From Porphyromonas somerae DSM 23386 (lineage in GTDB: Bacteria > Bacteroidota > Bacteroidia > Bacteroidales > Porphyromonadaceae): 33,406 nt of DNA. The notes beneath the pieces are model-generated. The model had not been told where the DNA came from. It did no database searches and was given only the letters and a program-made list of their open reading frames with translations. Location of the stretch: positions 1-33,406 of the forward strand of contig NZ_AQVC01000027.1 in NCBI RefSeq assembly GCF_000372405.1, written 5' to 3'. Within the stretch, counting starts at the first letter, position 1. Each line of letters opens with the position of its first letter. Shown in pieces: positions 8,042 through 17,044 of this stretch. The position numbers and the translations under genes are program-made.

Positions 8042-11000
8042 AGAGATTAATTAAGTGGTTACTGATCCCAGCACTACTCGTTAGTGCCATCGCAGCGTGG
8101 GGCAAGATAGAGAAGACTATGAAACCGACTGAGATAAATATTACCGCTGAGGTACGAGCCCTCAATAGGCTATACACCAATTATGGGCGTGCGCTGACGG
8201 AGTACGATAGCTCCAATGACGCCTCTACCGACACCCTCCTTTGGAGTCCCGAGAAGACGAGGGAGGAGAGCCGTAAGTTGCTCACCCAGTTGCTCCAGCA
8301 AAGAGAGCTCCTTCGGCTACTTCCTAGCGAAGAGCTTAGCCGTCAGAAGCGTGTAGAGCGGTGGGGCTTTTATCTCGATTCCTCTAAAAACCAATACTAC
8401 AATCTACTGGAGATACTCCATCAGTTTGTCTCTAGTGATAAGGAGCTAAAGCCTTTGCTCACGAGTGAGCTAGAGGAAGCTCTGCAAAAGGAGTTCTACC
8501 CAGAGGCATTGCAGATAGTGCGGTATTTCAATCTCCAACTCCATGATGAGGTGAAGCTCAAGGAGTGTCGCCCACGGTTTGCCGAAACCGATGAGGGGCA
8601 TTTGATAGATATGTGGCTCCTTCGCTACCGATTGATACACGAACTAAGGGAGCTGGAGATAAAGCTTTCGGATGACCACGCCACCGAGCTAGATGAACAG
8701 TGGACGGCTATGGTAGTTCCTTTTGAAAAGGAGGGAGAGCGACTGCTCACTCAGCTCCAGGGGAGTGCCTACGAGTCGGAAGCCGGGCAAATCTATCAGG
8801 AGTATCTAGGTGACCGCTTGGTTTCGATCCGGCCAGAGGTGGTCAATACCGCTACTGGCGAAGTGCGCATCAAGGTTTTTGGTATTCTATCAAAGCCGAA
8901 TAAGTTACAGAGGAGTGGCGGTATCACCATTGGTGAGCTCCCTAAGGGGATTGTCCGTAAGACCTTCACCGACCGGCTTTCAAAGGTGAATAACTACGCT
9001 TATTCTCTTGAGGAGGGGAAGTCCCGAGCCCATCTCCGCTATGAACTTCTTAAGGTCTATACTTACAATCTGGAGAATTATTGCAAGCAGATAGAGGTGC
9101 TGGACCGTGCTACTGGTGCCCCTGTGCCCAACGTACGGATTGATCTAATGGATGGAGATCGCAAGGTATTTACTACGATGGCGACCGATAGTGAAGGGCG
9201 AGCTTTACTCCAGAGCAGATCAAATTATTACTGGGCAGTGGTGAAGGATCCACGGCTGATCACTGAGGAGCAAGTCTATATTAGTGAGCTACCAAAAGCT
9301 CAAAAACAGAGAGAGATAAAGATTACGAGGTTCTACACCGATCGCCCTATCTACCGTCGTGGGCAGGAGGTTAAGGTGGGCACCGTCACCGCTAAGTACA
9401 AAGGCGATGACCGACACGTTTTGCCCTCTGAGCCTCTGACGATTAAGCTCCAAGCCTATCGCAACTTCGACTTGATTACCCTCGAGACGAAGAAGGTGAC
9501 CACCAACCAGCACGGTGTAGCGGAGCTCACCTTTACCCTACCTGAGGATCAGGATCTCTCCAACTTCCAGCTCATCTCTAAGTGGGGCAATAAGGAGATA
9601 GAGGTGCAGGACTACAAGCGTAGTTACCTCCAGGTCTCTATAGATAGCATCCCCACCGGTTATCTCTATGCCCATCCGATGAAGTTCTATGGGCAAACGA
9701 CCGACCTCAATGGGCTACCTACGCCAGCTACCGTGGAGCTTCTCTATGGTGGTGATAAGCGGATTAAAGCCACCTCGGGTGCCGATGGTCACTTCGTCAT
9801 CACCACGCCCGCACTCTCTGAGGAAGAGGATGAGTATGGAGATAGAATTGAGCTATCTGCTTCAGACGCTCTTGGGAATACCGCACGAACCTCTCGTTAC
9901 CTTGAGCTACTCGATACCGATATGCCCCTTGATGCGGAGTCCCTCATCAATGAAGACACCTCTATTTATAAGGAGCAATTCACGCTCTCTACTACCCTCC
10001 AGCCCTATAATCATCGGTTGCTCGGAGATATCTCCGACCGCGTTATCTCTGCCTACTTGGTGAATGAGCAGGATACCATTCCGCTAGGCAACCTCCCAGT
10101 GAATGGCGAGCAACAGTTCTCCCTTCCTAACCTCCCCAGCGGTGGCTACCACCTACAGCTCCGCACGGTAGATGGGTATGGAGAGGAGCAGCGAGATGAA
10201 ACCTACCAAAAGTACTATTTCTATAGCTCCAGCGATACTCAGCTACACGATAAGTACCCAATTTGGGCTGAGTTCCTTCCCGATGGGGCACTTCTCTTTG
10301 GTTCAAGTAACGATCAACTCATCATCCTTTCTCTTGAAAAAGAGGACAAGACTATCTACAAGGAGTACATCCAGGTGGTAGCCGGCACGCTCTACAAGCA
10401 CACGCTGCCACAAGTGGGTGCCGAAAGGGTGATGCTACAGTCGCTCCGTAATATGGAGACGAGGGTGAAGCGATTGGACCTACCAAAGGAGGAGGTGGCA
10501 AAGGAGAAGGCGAAGCTCGAAGGCTTTGCTTTCGATGAAAGCATTCGCCCAGGTAGTGAGGTGGAAAAACGTATCAAGGTGATTGGCAAGTCGGGACAAC
10601 CGCTCGCCAGCACCCCAGTCATTGCCACTATTTATGATAAAGCAGTTAAAGATGCTGCTTTGAGTGTAGGGGCTATGCCGTGGATCCCTATTGAGAGTGG
10701 ACTAAGGCTCGAGAACAGCCTAGAGGGAGCCCTCTATGGGGCTCGGGCTCCACTCCGCCTGAGGGGGGCAGGGGTAGCCGAAGCTGCACCAATGGAGATG
10801 AGTAAGCAGGCAGCCCTAGATGAAGTGGTGGTTACCTCAGCCCCAGAGGAGCCAGCTCTCCGCACCAACTTTGCCGAGACAGCCTACTTCTCGGCACTCC
10901 TCGAGACCGACCAAGAGGGCGAGCTACTCCTGAAGTTCAAAGCCCCCGACACGCAAACTAAGTATGTCGCTTACCTCTATGCCTTTAACGACAATCTCAC

Positions 11001-12951
11001 CGAAGAGGTGCTAGATAATACCACCCTAGAAGTCTACTCGCCACTCAGTATAGAGCTTTCCACCCCACGTTTCCTTGTGTGGGGCGACCGCCTCGACGGC
11101 TCTGCTCAGATACGCAATACTGGTGACCAAAGCTGCACAACCACCTATGTGATTACCTCTGGTGCCGAATTATTGGCTGAGGGAACGATAGAGGTGCCAG
11201 CCCACGAAACGGTGAGCGTCCCCTTTAGCACCACTGCTCCACAAGCAGCAGAGCTCCAATTGCAGGCCAAGATCACTTCGGGCGAACTGAGTGACGGACT
11301 AGAGCGGGTGATTCCGCTGATCAGCAACCTCTCCACCTACACGGTGGCGCTCCCTATCTCCCTCTACAAGGAGTCGCAAGTAACCCTTACCCCACCTAAG
11401 CAAGAGCTCGCCAGCAGTGACCTAATGCTCCAGCTTTACTTCGATCCTATCCAATTGCTTCTAAGCAAATTGGCCATCAGCCATAGGAAGAGTCTCAAGA
11501 ACGACCTTTCGCTCTTTGGAGAGCTCCACTTCTATAGCGTTTACAGCCGTCTCCATAGTTACCTCAAGTCGAATCCCGAGCTAGCAGTGCGGCTACAGAA
11601 GGATGCTAAGGAGCTGAGCTTGATTAAAGAGAAGCCAGCACACCGGAGCGACCGAATAGCCGACCCTCAGACCTTAGCTAGTTTCTACCAATTCATCACC
11701 AACGAAAAGGCACTTACAGAGCGACTAGCTCAGATAGAGAAGAGCATTCAGAGCCACGCCGTTGCGGGCGGAGGCTTCCGCTATAGCCTTAAGACGTTGC
11801 ACGCCACTCCTTGGCTCACCCATTATATACTAGAGCAATTGGGTGGCTTGGAGGTGACCAATCCAGAGCTACAAAAGAGCCTACAGGCCTCTCTCCCCTA
11901 CTTGGCTAAGGAGCTACAAAAGAAGGATAGCTACTACCGAGACTTCGTTGCCTTTGCACTTGTTGCGCACCAATACAGCTACCCACTGCCCGACTTTGGC
12001 GAACCGATGAAAAAGCAAGTGGACGCTCTCCGAAAAGGCTACCAATCTGCCAGCAATAGCACGATGCTACGATTTGCGGAGTACAGTCAGATCTACGACC
12101 AACCTGAGGCCTACGCCCAGGTGCGTCAGTTTATCAAGGAACGCAGTGGCTACACCTTTAATGACGATGAGAAGCTCACCCTCATGCTCTTCCTCAATCA
12201 AGATGAGCCAGAGGTGAGCCAAGAGGTGGTGAAGTTTGCCTTGCAGGTGAAGCAAAATGCCATTTGGTATGACCAAGCGATCGTACGGGTGGCACAGCTG
12301 ATTCTTGATAAGGTGACCCCCACCACCATTAGCGACCGTGCCACACTCACCATCAATGGCGAGCGCTACCAGCTTTCGCCTACGGAGCGAGTGACCGGCA
12401 CCCTAGCAGTGCGGTACCCCGCCAAGGAGGGGGCGCTCACGCTCACCTGGAGTGGTATTCAGAGCGATTATATCTTTGGTGCCCTCTCCTATCTCGTGAC
12501 CGAACCGAGTGCTAAGGCCACCCCAACGGGTAAGCAGCTGACGATTGAGAAACAGCTCTACGTCCGCAAGGTCGATAGCAACGGGAAAGAAAGCTTTACC
12601 CTAGCTACCAACGTGCAGAAGGGCGATAAGCTGATAGTCCGCTACCTCCTTGAGGCAAAGCAAGACCTCAGTCTGGTCACCATACAAGACCCACGCCCAG
12701 CTGCGGCGGAGATGGGCTACGACTTTGAAGGCTTCCGATTGGCTGATCGCCTTTGGTTCGACTATAGTCGTCGCGACAATCACGATCGACTATACATCGA
12801 CTACCTACCACGCGGACGCCATCAGATAGAGCTTGAAGCGGTCGCTACCCAGAGCGGTCACTTCACCTACGGCCCCGCCCAGATCCAGAGCTACTACGCC
12901 CCCGAGTATGCTGGTAACTCCTCCGGCGGCTCTCTCGAAGTGGCGAGATAA
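8038..12951 (+). CDS. Alpha-2-macroglobulin family protein, 1637 aa
   Basis: The N-terminal signal sequence MKRLIKWLLIPALLVSAIAA carries no lipobox Cys. A helical N-terminal region of about 300 residues is followed by MG domains. The MG2 hallmark FYTDRPIYRRGQEVKVG is near residue 431. An A2M-family segment follows at about 945-1040 (AETAYFSALLETDQEGELLL, YSPLSIELSTPRFLVWGDRL). The all-helical domain lies around 1140-1430, and a C-terminal MG10-like part includes DYLPRGRHQIELEAVATQSG and SGHFTYGPAQIQSYYAPEYA. The family traps proteases in the periplasm. No thioester C-x-E-Q motif is present; the few cysteines lie elsewhere. Residues 927-932 read LDEVVV, as in TonB-plug or carboxypeptidase-like contexts, inside the presumed bait region. 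It is coupled to the upstream TPR gene. Confidence 0.92.
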   Translation: MKRLIKWLLIPALLVSAIAAWGKIEKTMKPTEINITAEVRALNRLYTNYGRALTEYDSSNDASTDTLLWSPEKTREESRKLLTQLLQQRELLRLLPSEELSRQKRVERWGFYLDSSKNQYYNLLEILHQFVSSDKELKPLLTSELEEALQKEFYPEALQIVRYFNLQLHDEVKLKECRPRFAETDEGHLIDMWLLRYRLIHELRELEIKLSDDHATELDEQWTAMVVPFEKEGERLLTQLQGSAYESEAGQIYQEYLGDRLVSIRPEVVNTATGEVRIKVFGILSKPNKLQRSGGITIGELPKGIVRKTFTDRLSKVNNYAYSLEEGKSRAHLRYELLKVYTYNLENYCKQIEVLDRATGAPVPNVRIDLMDGDRKVFTTMATDSEGRALLQSRSNYYWAVVKDPRLITEEQVYISELPKAQKQREIKITRFYTDRPIYRRGQEVKVGTVTAKYKGDDRHVLPSEPLTIKLQAYRNFDLITLETKKVTTNQHGVAELTFTLPEDQDLSNFQLISKWGNKEIEVQDYKRSYLQVSIDSIPTGYLYAHPMKFYGQTTDLNGLPTPATVELLYGGDKRIKATSGADGHFVITTPALSEEEDEYGDRIELSASDALGNTARTSRYLELLDTDMPLDAESLINEDTSIYKEQFTLSTTLQPYNHRLLGDISDRVISAYLVNEQDTIPLGNLPVNGEQQFSLPNLPSGGYHLQLRTVDGYGEEQRDETYQKYYFYSSSDTQLHDKYPIWAEFLPDGALLFGSSNDQLIILSLEKEDKTIYKEYIQVVAGTLYKHTLPQVGAERVMLQSLRNMETRVKRLDLPKEEVAKEKAKLEGFAFDESIRPGSEVEKRIKVIGKSGQPLASTPVIATIYDKAVKDAALSVGAMPWIPIESGLRLENSLEGALYGARAPLRLRGAGVAEAAPMEMSKQAALDEVVVTSAPEEPALRTNFAETAYFSALLETDQEGELLLKFKAPDTQTKYVAYLYAFNDNLTEEVLDNTTLEVYSPLSIELSTPRFLVWGDRLDGSAQIRNTGDQSCTTTYVITSGAELLAEGTIEVPAHETVSVPFSTTAPQAAELQLQAKITSGELSDGLERVIPLISNLSTYTVALPISLYKESQVTLTPPKQELASSDLMLQLYFDPIQLLLSKLAISHRKSLKNDLSLFGELHFYSVYSRLHSYLKSNPELAVRLQKDAKELSLIKEKPAHRSDRIADPQTLASFYQFITNEKALTERLAQIEKSIQSHAVAGGGFRYSLKTLHATPWLTHYILEQLGGLEVTNPELQKSLQASLPYLAKELQKKDSYYRDFVAFALVAHQYSYPLPDFGEPMKKQVDALRKGYQSASNSTMLRFAEYSQIYDQPEAYAQVRQFIKERSGYTFNDDEKLTLMLFLNQDEPEVSQEVVKFALQVKQNAIWYDQAIVRVAQLILDKVTPTTISDRATLTINGERYQLSPTERVTGTLAVRYPAKEGALTLTWSGIQSDYIFGALSYLVTEPSAKATPTGKQLTIEKQLYVRKVDSNGKESFTLATNVQKGDKLIVRYLLEAKQDLSLVTIQDPRPAAAEMGYDFEGFRLADRLWFDYSRRDNHDRLYIDYLPRGRHQIELEAVATQSGHFTYGPAQIQSYYAPEYAGNSSGGSLEVAR

Positions 12952-12976
12952 CATCCCAACACATATATATATGGTA

Positions 12977-13018
12977 AACGACCCTTGTGGCTGCACCCCT
13001 GCAATCACAAGGGTCGTT
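12977..13018 (+). terminator. Terminator of the frr-to-alpha-2-macroglobulin transcript
   Basis: A 13-bp perfect stem is formed by AACGACCCTTGTG (12977-12989) and CACAAGGGTCGTT (13006-13018). It is followed by GGTTTTGG. It lies 25 bases after the macroglobulin stop. Confidence 0.75.
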
Positions 13019-13187
13019 GGTTTTGGACCCCTCGTAACCCGCCAGTGTTTGGCTCTGGGGGAGGGCGAGTCTTGACTGGGGGTTAGCTGAATGGCACCCT
13101 GTCGGGTGCTGTGGAGCTACTTATCGGACAAGTTGAAAAACGCTTTTATATCTTGCTATAAATCAGATGGTTAGAAAGGCGAAAACT

Positions 13188-13266
13188 GAGATGCAACTAA
13201 GCAATTGCTTTGTTGCATCTCGGCAATTGCTTAGTTGCATCTCGCCGATCGCTTAGTTGCAACTCC
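13188..13266 (-). repeat. 22-bp repeat element, copy A (3 direct units + 1 inverted)
   Basis: Three units of 22 bases start at 13201, 13223 and 13245, each with a GCTT(A/T)GTTGCA(A/T)CTC core. One inverted unit at 13188-13205 (GAGATGCAACTAAGC) faces the first and forms a 34-bp palindrome (13188-13221) with a single T-T mismatch. The design is the same as at 26411-26491 and 33179-33258, but in the opposite orientation. Confidence 0.85.
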
Positions 13267-13322
13267 ACTTTTGCTCTGCTACGGGAGGGTTAAGGATCGG
13301 ACAAATTGGAAGGGGAAGGTAC

Positions 13323-13353
13323 AAAAAAGGACCTCGGTGGGGAGGTCCTTTTT
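13323..13353. terminator. Bidirectional terminator between convergent operons
   Basis: The stem GGACCTC (13329-13335) / GAGGTCC (13342-13348) has a run of A on its left and a run of T on its right, so it gives a T-tract in both directions. It serves the kinase gene ending at 13376 and stops any readthrough from the left. Its arms match the GGACCTC hairpin of the dispersed repeats at 2950 and 5468. Confidence 0.8.
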
Positions 13354-13375
13354 GATGGGTGATAAGGTTTGATGA

Positions 13376-15829
13376 CTACTCGTGGTTGTCGTCCTTATGG
13401 CCATATCCGTATCCGTAGCCATATCCGTATCCATAACCGTAGCTCTTGACAAAGATGGAGTTATTGGTGTTGATGTCGTTGAGTATTAGGCTCATGCTGG
13501 ATAGTTTCTGGTGGTCGGCGAGGTAATTGATATACTCCACATCGCGCTTATTGGTCTTATCGGATCGCAGTACATAGAGTGTGTGATCCACTACGCGACT
13601 GAGTACCAAGCTATCTACTACTGGCCCAACAGGGGCGGAGTCAACTAGGATATAGTCGTAGTGCTTCCGGAAGGTCTCGAATACCTCCTCTAGCCTAGGC
13701 CTAGCGAGTAGCTCGGTAGGGTTGGGTGGGATAGCACCGGCATTGATGATATCTAGGTTGGGGTACTCCTCTAGGTGCTGTATGAAGTGTATTGGATCTG
13801 TTGAGGTATCATTGAGTAGGTCGGTCATTCCGCCTAGAGATGCATTCTTGATCCCAAAGGTACGCTTCAGCTGAGGGTTACGGATATCTAGCCCCACGAG
13901 TAGCACTTTATACTGAAGTGCTGAGAGCGAGATGGCTAGGTTGCTGACTACAAAGGTCTTTCCCTCTCCACTCACGGTGGAGGTACACATCAGTACCAAT
14001 GGTCGCTTATTCTGAGTGAGGAAGCTGAGGTTGGTACGGATATTTCTAAAGGCCTCTGTGGCTACACTATTACCCTCTAGCTGCACCAATAGCTCGGGAA
14101 GATCGCCCTCTCCTGAGGCTGATTTTTGCTGAGGTATTCCTCCGGCAATCGGTAGGTTGGTGAGCTTTTTGAGATCCTCTTCTGTGCGAATCTTGGTTTG
14201 AGTGAGCTTCCAGAGGTAGATCGCTATCGTTGGCAATATCAAGCCGAGTAATAGGCTGGCCAAATAAATGATTGGCTTTTTGGGGCTCGAAGGCTTAGTG
14301 GCGGCAAGTGCATTATCCACTACCTTGGCACTCTCAAGTGATGAGGCGAGCTCAATGGAGGTCTCTTCCCGGCGGGTGAGTAGCATCAGGTAGAGATTGG
14401 AGCGGATAGATCGCTGACGCTCGATATCTGTGCTGATGCGCTCAAAGGTAGGAGCTTGCGAGATGCGAGAGCTGTAGCGTTGCTCCATTCCCTTCAGACC
14501 ATTCAGCTGTATCTGAAGCCCTTGCTTTGCCACATCGGCGGCCTCTAAGATATTGGTTCGTGCTACATTGAGGTTTTCGGTGAGGCTCTTTACCTTGGGG
14601 TGGTCTTTATTGGCAGCCTCTAGCAGACCGTCTCGCTCAAAGACCATTTGATTGTATATCTCCACGGCGGTTTGTAGGGTACCGTCGGTAAACCCTAGGC
14701 TACCAGGTATGATTTCATACTTCCCCTCCTTTGCCTTTAGGTCATTGATAAGGAAAGCGACCAGCTTCAGCTGCGTCTCTGCCTCTGCCCGCTTTTGATC
14801 GATCATAGCGGTGGAGGAGACGACTACGCCGAGGTCTTGGTAGCTGGTGACACCTTGGCTCTTCTTTACCTCCTCTAGTTTTTTCTCCGTGGCATTGAGC
14901 TCCTCACCGATGAGGTTGATTCGCTCATTGATGAAGTCGTAGGTGCGCTGTGCGGTAGCATTTTTATCGATCGCCCGCTCCCTATTGTATACCTCAATGA
15001 GTTTGGAGAGAAAGCGCTCGCCCTTGGCTCTATTCTTGGCGGTAATCCCCAAGACTGCCACAGAGCCTTGCTTATTGGCTCTATCCACTGTGAGCCCGCC
15101 CTTCTCGGCATAGTAGATGGCGAGCTTTTGTGGTGATTGTATGGTGACATCAAAGCTGCTGGGGAGCTCCATTTTCCCCTCCTTGTAGCTCTCCCGCTTG
15201 GTGATGGAGGCGATGCCTTCGCCCAATACAAAGGTGGCTGGTAGGGAGTCGATGACTATGGCTTCGCCCTTGACATAGTCTGAAGAGATCTTGTACCCCT
15301 TGTCGCTAATCGACTCTATGGTGAGCGTAATGGGGGCACCTATTTTACTTAGCCCTACGGGGTCCATGGATATCTCAAAGGGGAGCTCGCTATCCCATAC
15401 TGTAGTGGTGAGCCCCTTTCGACTGGTCACCTCTACATACTGCTGGCTCTCCTCTATGGTCTTTTGAAGGATCTCACGCGAACCGAGTATCTCTAGCTCG
15501 TTATCTACATTGACATTCTTTACCCCCATGCCTAGCTCGGCAAAGTCGAGTCCCTGTATCTGTGGGCTACTTTTATCTTTTTGCTCTAGGAATAGCACCG
15601 AGGCCTTAACGGGATACTGTGGGCTGCTACTTTTGATAAATAGCCAGCCGAGGAGCAGGCAAAGCACCAGTGCAATGAGGTAGATGGGCCAATACCTAAA
15701 GTAGTCTATTAGGATGCTTAGAATATCCACCTCTTCTTCATTTCCCATTGCCTGTGATGGGCTCATCTCGGGCGCCGCGGGGATATGGGTGGGCTGCTGT
15801 GGGTTAGGGTTGTTATTTATTTGAGTCAT
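13376..15829 (-). CDS. Polysaccharide biosynthesis tyrosine autokinase (Wzc / Ptk1-type BY-kinase)
   Basis: The 817-residue protein has the full BY-kinase plan. An N-terminal Wzz-type domain begins after TM1 (YWPIYLIALVLCLLLGWLFI, about residues 49-68). A long periplasmic coiled coil follows, then TM2 (PIIYLASLLLGLILPTIAIY). The C-terminal cytoplasmic kinase has Walker A SGEGKTF (Lys624), Walker A' VLLVGLDIRNPQL and Walker B YDYILVDSAPVG. The tail holds seven YG dipeptides (SYGYGYGYG... to GHKDDNHE), the tyrosine cluster that is autophosphorylated. It controls chain length and export of capsule or exopolysaccharide together with the Wza-type lipoprotein gene 20 bases upstream. In P. gingivalis a similar pair (Ptk1 and its export neighbour) is known. 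No matching phosphatase gene is in the window. Confidence 0.95.
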   Translation of the reverse strand: MTQINNNPNPQQPTHIPAAPEMSPSQAMGNEEEVDILSILIDYFRYWPIYLIALVLCLLLGWLFIKSSSPQYPVKASVLFLEQKDKSSPQIQGLDFAELGMGVKNVNVDNELEILGSREILQKTIEESQQYVEVTSRKGLTTTVWDSELPFEISMDPVGLSKIGAPITLTIESISDKGYKISSDYVKGEAIVIDSLPATFVLGEGIASITKRESYKEGKMELPSSFDVTIQSPQKLAIYYAEKGGLTVDRANKQGSVAVLGITAKNRAKGERFLSKLIEVYNRERAIDKNATAQRTYDFINERINLIGEELNATEKKLEEVKKSQGVTSYQDLGVVVSSTAMIDQKRAEAETQLKLVAFLINDLKAKEGKYEIIPGSLGFTDGTLQTAVEIYNQMVFERDGLLEAANKDHPKVKSLTENLNVARTNILEAADVAKQGLQIQLNGLKGMEQRYSSRISQAPTFERISTDIERQRSIRSNLYLMLLTRREETSIELASSLESAKVVDNALAATKPSSPKKPIIYLASLLLGLILPTIAIYLWKLTQTKIRTEEDLKKLTNLPIAGGIPQQKSASGEGDLPELLVQLEGNSVATEAFRNIRTNLSFLTQNKRPLVLMCTSTVSGEGKTFVVSNLAISLSALQYKVLLVGLDIRNPQLKRTFGIKNASLGGMTDLLNDTSTDPIHFIQHLEEYPNLDIINAGAIPPNPTELLARPRLEEVFETFRKHYDYILVDSAPVGPVVDSLVLSRVVDHTLYVLRSDKTNKRDVEYINYLADHQKLSSMSLILNDINTNNSIFVKSYGYGYGYGYGYGYGHKDDNHE
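13401..13442. repeat. Hexanucleotide tandem repeat inside the kinase tail
   Basis: Seven tandem 6-base units of the form CC(A/G)TA(T/G/A) encode the YG repeats of the autokinase tail. The unit is a multiple of three, so slippage would change the number of tyrosines without a frameshift. Confidence 0.85.
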
Positions 15830-15849
15830 AAGCTATGATCGATTTCTGC

Positions 15850-16641
15850 TTATCGTCTTAATATGGTGACTAGAAGGTTGGCTACTGTAAGTGCAATCGA
15901 AGAGATGCTGATCCATACAGTGGTGCCCGAGCTGATGTTGGACGATGAGGCTATGGCATTATTGGGCATCACGTAGACTACATCTCCCTGCTGTAGGTAG
16001 TAGTAGGGCGAATTGATGATGTTGGGATCCATCAGATTGACACTCACCAAGGTGGTGGAGCCATCTTTATTCTCCCGAAGTATCTTCACCTGATCTCGTA
16101 TACCATATATAGTAAGGTCTCCCGCATTGGCGAGTGCCTCGAAGAGATTTACCTTGCCATTGGCCGAAACAAATGCCCCTGGCTTGTGCACTTCACCGAG
16201 CACTGAGTAGCGGTAGTTTTGGATCTGGACATTGACGCTGGGCACCTCATTGAGATAGGTTGTTAGTGCCTTTTTGACCACCTCCTCCGCCTCCCTTAGG
16301 GTGAGACCACCGAGCTTCGTGAGCCCTAGCACTGGTAGGTCGACCTCGCCAGAATTATCCACCAAAAAGGTGCGTATTCCATTTTGCACGCTAGAATACT
16401 GCTGCTGAGGGTTCCAGTAAATCCCATTGAAGCTTGCCACCAACTCGGGCTTGGAAGCTTGGATATTGACCGTGAGGATATCCTTTGGTTTGATGGTAGC
16501 ATCTTGGAGGGCACGGGCTTCCGTTTGCATCTTATTCTCCGCATATTGTAGATAGGCAACATCCTTGGTGCTGGCACAGCTAGCCAGTAATAATAGGAGC
16601 AGTGCCGATAGAAGGGTCGAATGCAGTCTCATATCGTTCAT
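15850..16641 (-). CDS. Polysaccharide export outer-membrane lipoprotein (Wza-like)
   Basis: I chose ATG 16641 (MNDMRLHSTLLSALLLLLLA), because the likely promoter at 16677-16684 places transcription start near 16670 and a longer frame from 16668 would lack a leader; ATG 16632 is also possible. The lipobox is LLASC. A polysaccharide export domain follows: IKPKDILTVNIQASKPEL, LVDNSGEVDLPVLGLTKLGG and LTLREAEEVVKKALTTYL. An SLBB-type domain comes next (YSVLGEVHKPGAFVSANGKV, NLFEALANAGDLTIYGIRDQ). A final hydrophobic helix ends in LLVTILRR. It forms the outer-membrane exit for polysaccharide and is paired with the autokinase downstream. About 263 residues, usual for Bacteroidetes versions. Confidence 0.93.
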   Translation of the reverse strand: MNDMRLHSTLLSALLLLLLASCASTKDVAYLQYAENKMQTEARALQDATIKPKDILTVNIQASKPELVASFNGIYWNPQQQYSSVQNGIRTFLVDNSGEVDLPVLGLTKLGGLTLREAEEVVKKALTTYLNEVPSVNVQIQNYRYSVLGEVHKPGAFVSANGKVNLFEALANAGDLTIYGIRDQVKILRENKDGSTTLVSVNLMDPNIINSPYYYLQQGDVVYVMPNNAIASSSNISSGTTVWISISSIALTVANLLVTILRR

Positions 16642-16676
16642 TATTAAATTTGAGTTTGAATACAACACACCATATG

Positions 16677-16684
16677 CAAAAGTA
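16677..16684 (-). promoter_or_regulatory. Candidate -7 box for the export/kinase operon (TACTTTTG)
   Basis: On the minus strand TACTTTTG matches TAnnTTTG, about 36 bases before the chosen start at 16641. A -33 box is not obvious. Confidence 0.5.
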
Positions 16685-16858
16685 ACAATAATAAGTGATA
16701 TACGGGTATCCTTGAGTGGGGGTTACGCTTTAGAGCGTCGTATCGTGTTGCATTTATCTGAGTGTTTATAGGGCGGGCCTCTGCGAGATCCTTTCTCCAT
16801 TACCCTCAAAAACCTATATGAGACTGTTGCACGAAGGCGGTCTCTAAAGTGTGGCAAT

Positions 16859-16901
16859 ATAAAAAAGAGTAGGCGGAAAGCTAATTAGCCTTCCGCCTAC
16901 T
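16859..16901 (-). terminator. Terminator of tRNA-His
   Basis: The stem arms AGTAGGCGGAA (16868-16878) and TTCCGCCTACT (16891-16901) are perfect over 11 bp, and the loop region GCTAATTAGC is itself palindromic. Read on the minus strand it ends in CTTTTTTATA, a classic T-tract, eight bases after the tRNA. Confidence 0.9.
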
Positions 16902-16909
16902 TTATTTAG

Positions 16910-16983
16910 GGTGAACGACGGGGATCGAACCCGCGACAACTGGAACCACAATCCAGGGCTCTACCAGCTGAGCTACGTCCACC
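16910..16983 (-). tRNA. tRNA-His (anticodon GTG)
   Basis: On the minus strand the gene begins GGTGGACGTAGCTCAGCTGG. The acceptor arms GTGGACG and CGTTCAC pair. The anticodon stem CTGGA/TCCAG encloses the loop TTGTGGT with anticodon GTG. The T arm has GGTTCGATCCC. The extra 5' G (position -1, from 16983) opposite C73 is the histidine identity feature. CCA is not encoded. A promoter lies just upstream and a strong terminator just downstream, so it is a single-gene unit. Confidence 0.97.
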
Positions 16984-17014
16984 ATGTCCGACTAGATAAT
17001 TCTAATCGCGTGGA

Positions 17015-17044
17015 CAAAGATACATAATATTTCTATAATCCAAA
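17015..17044 (-). promoter_or_regulatory. Promoter of tRNA-His (TTTG-N18-TATCTTTG)
   Basis: On the minus strand TTTG (17041-17044) and TATCTTTG (17015-17022) are 18 bases apart, near-perfect for the Bacteroidetes consensus. The tRNA begins 31 bases downstream of the -7 box. The rest of the gap to 17180 shows nothing I can name. Confidence 0.75.

Larger units (their letters stand above)
12952..13375. other. Gene-free region between convergent operons
   Basis: This stretch of 424 bases has no gene. In order it holds a terminator hairpin (12977-13018), a GC-rich block related to the repeat at 358-380 (13087-13109), the 22-bp repeat element A (13188-13266) and a second, two-sided terminator (13323-13353). 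Confidence 0.7.

Noticed and set aside
10801-10860. A TonB-dependent receptor piece fused in the macroglobulin
   Set aside because: Only the short LDEVVVT string is present; no plug or barrel follows.
9289-12276. Several minus-strand frames inside the macroglobulin gene
   Set aside because: They are antisense shadows of a long, well-supported gene and have no family features.
13188-13266. The TTGCAAC repeats as a CRISPR array
   Set aside because: Units abut with no unique spacers, include an inverted unit, and there are no cas genes.
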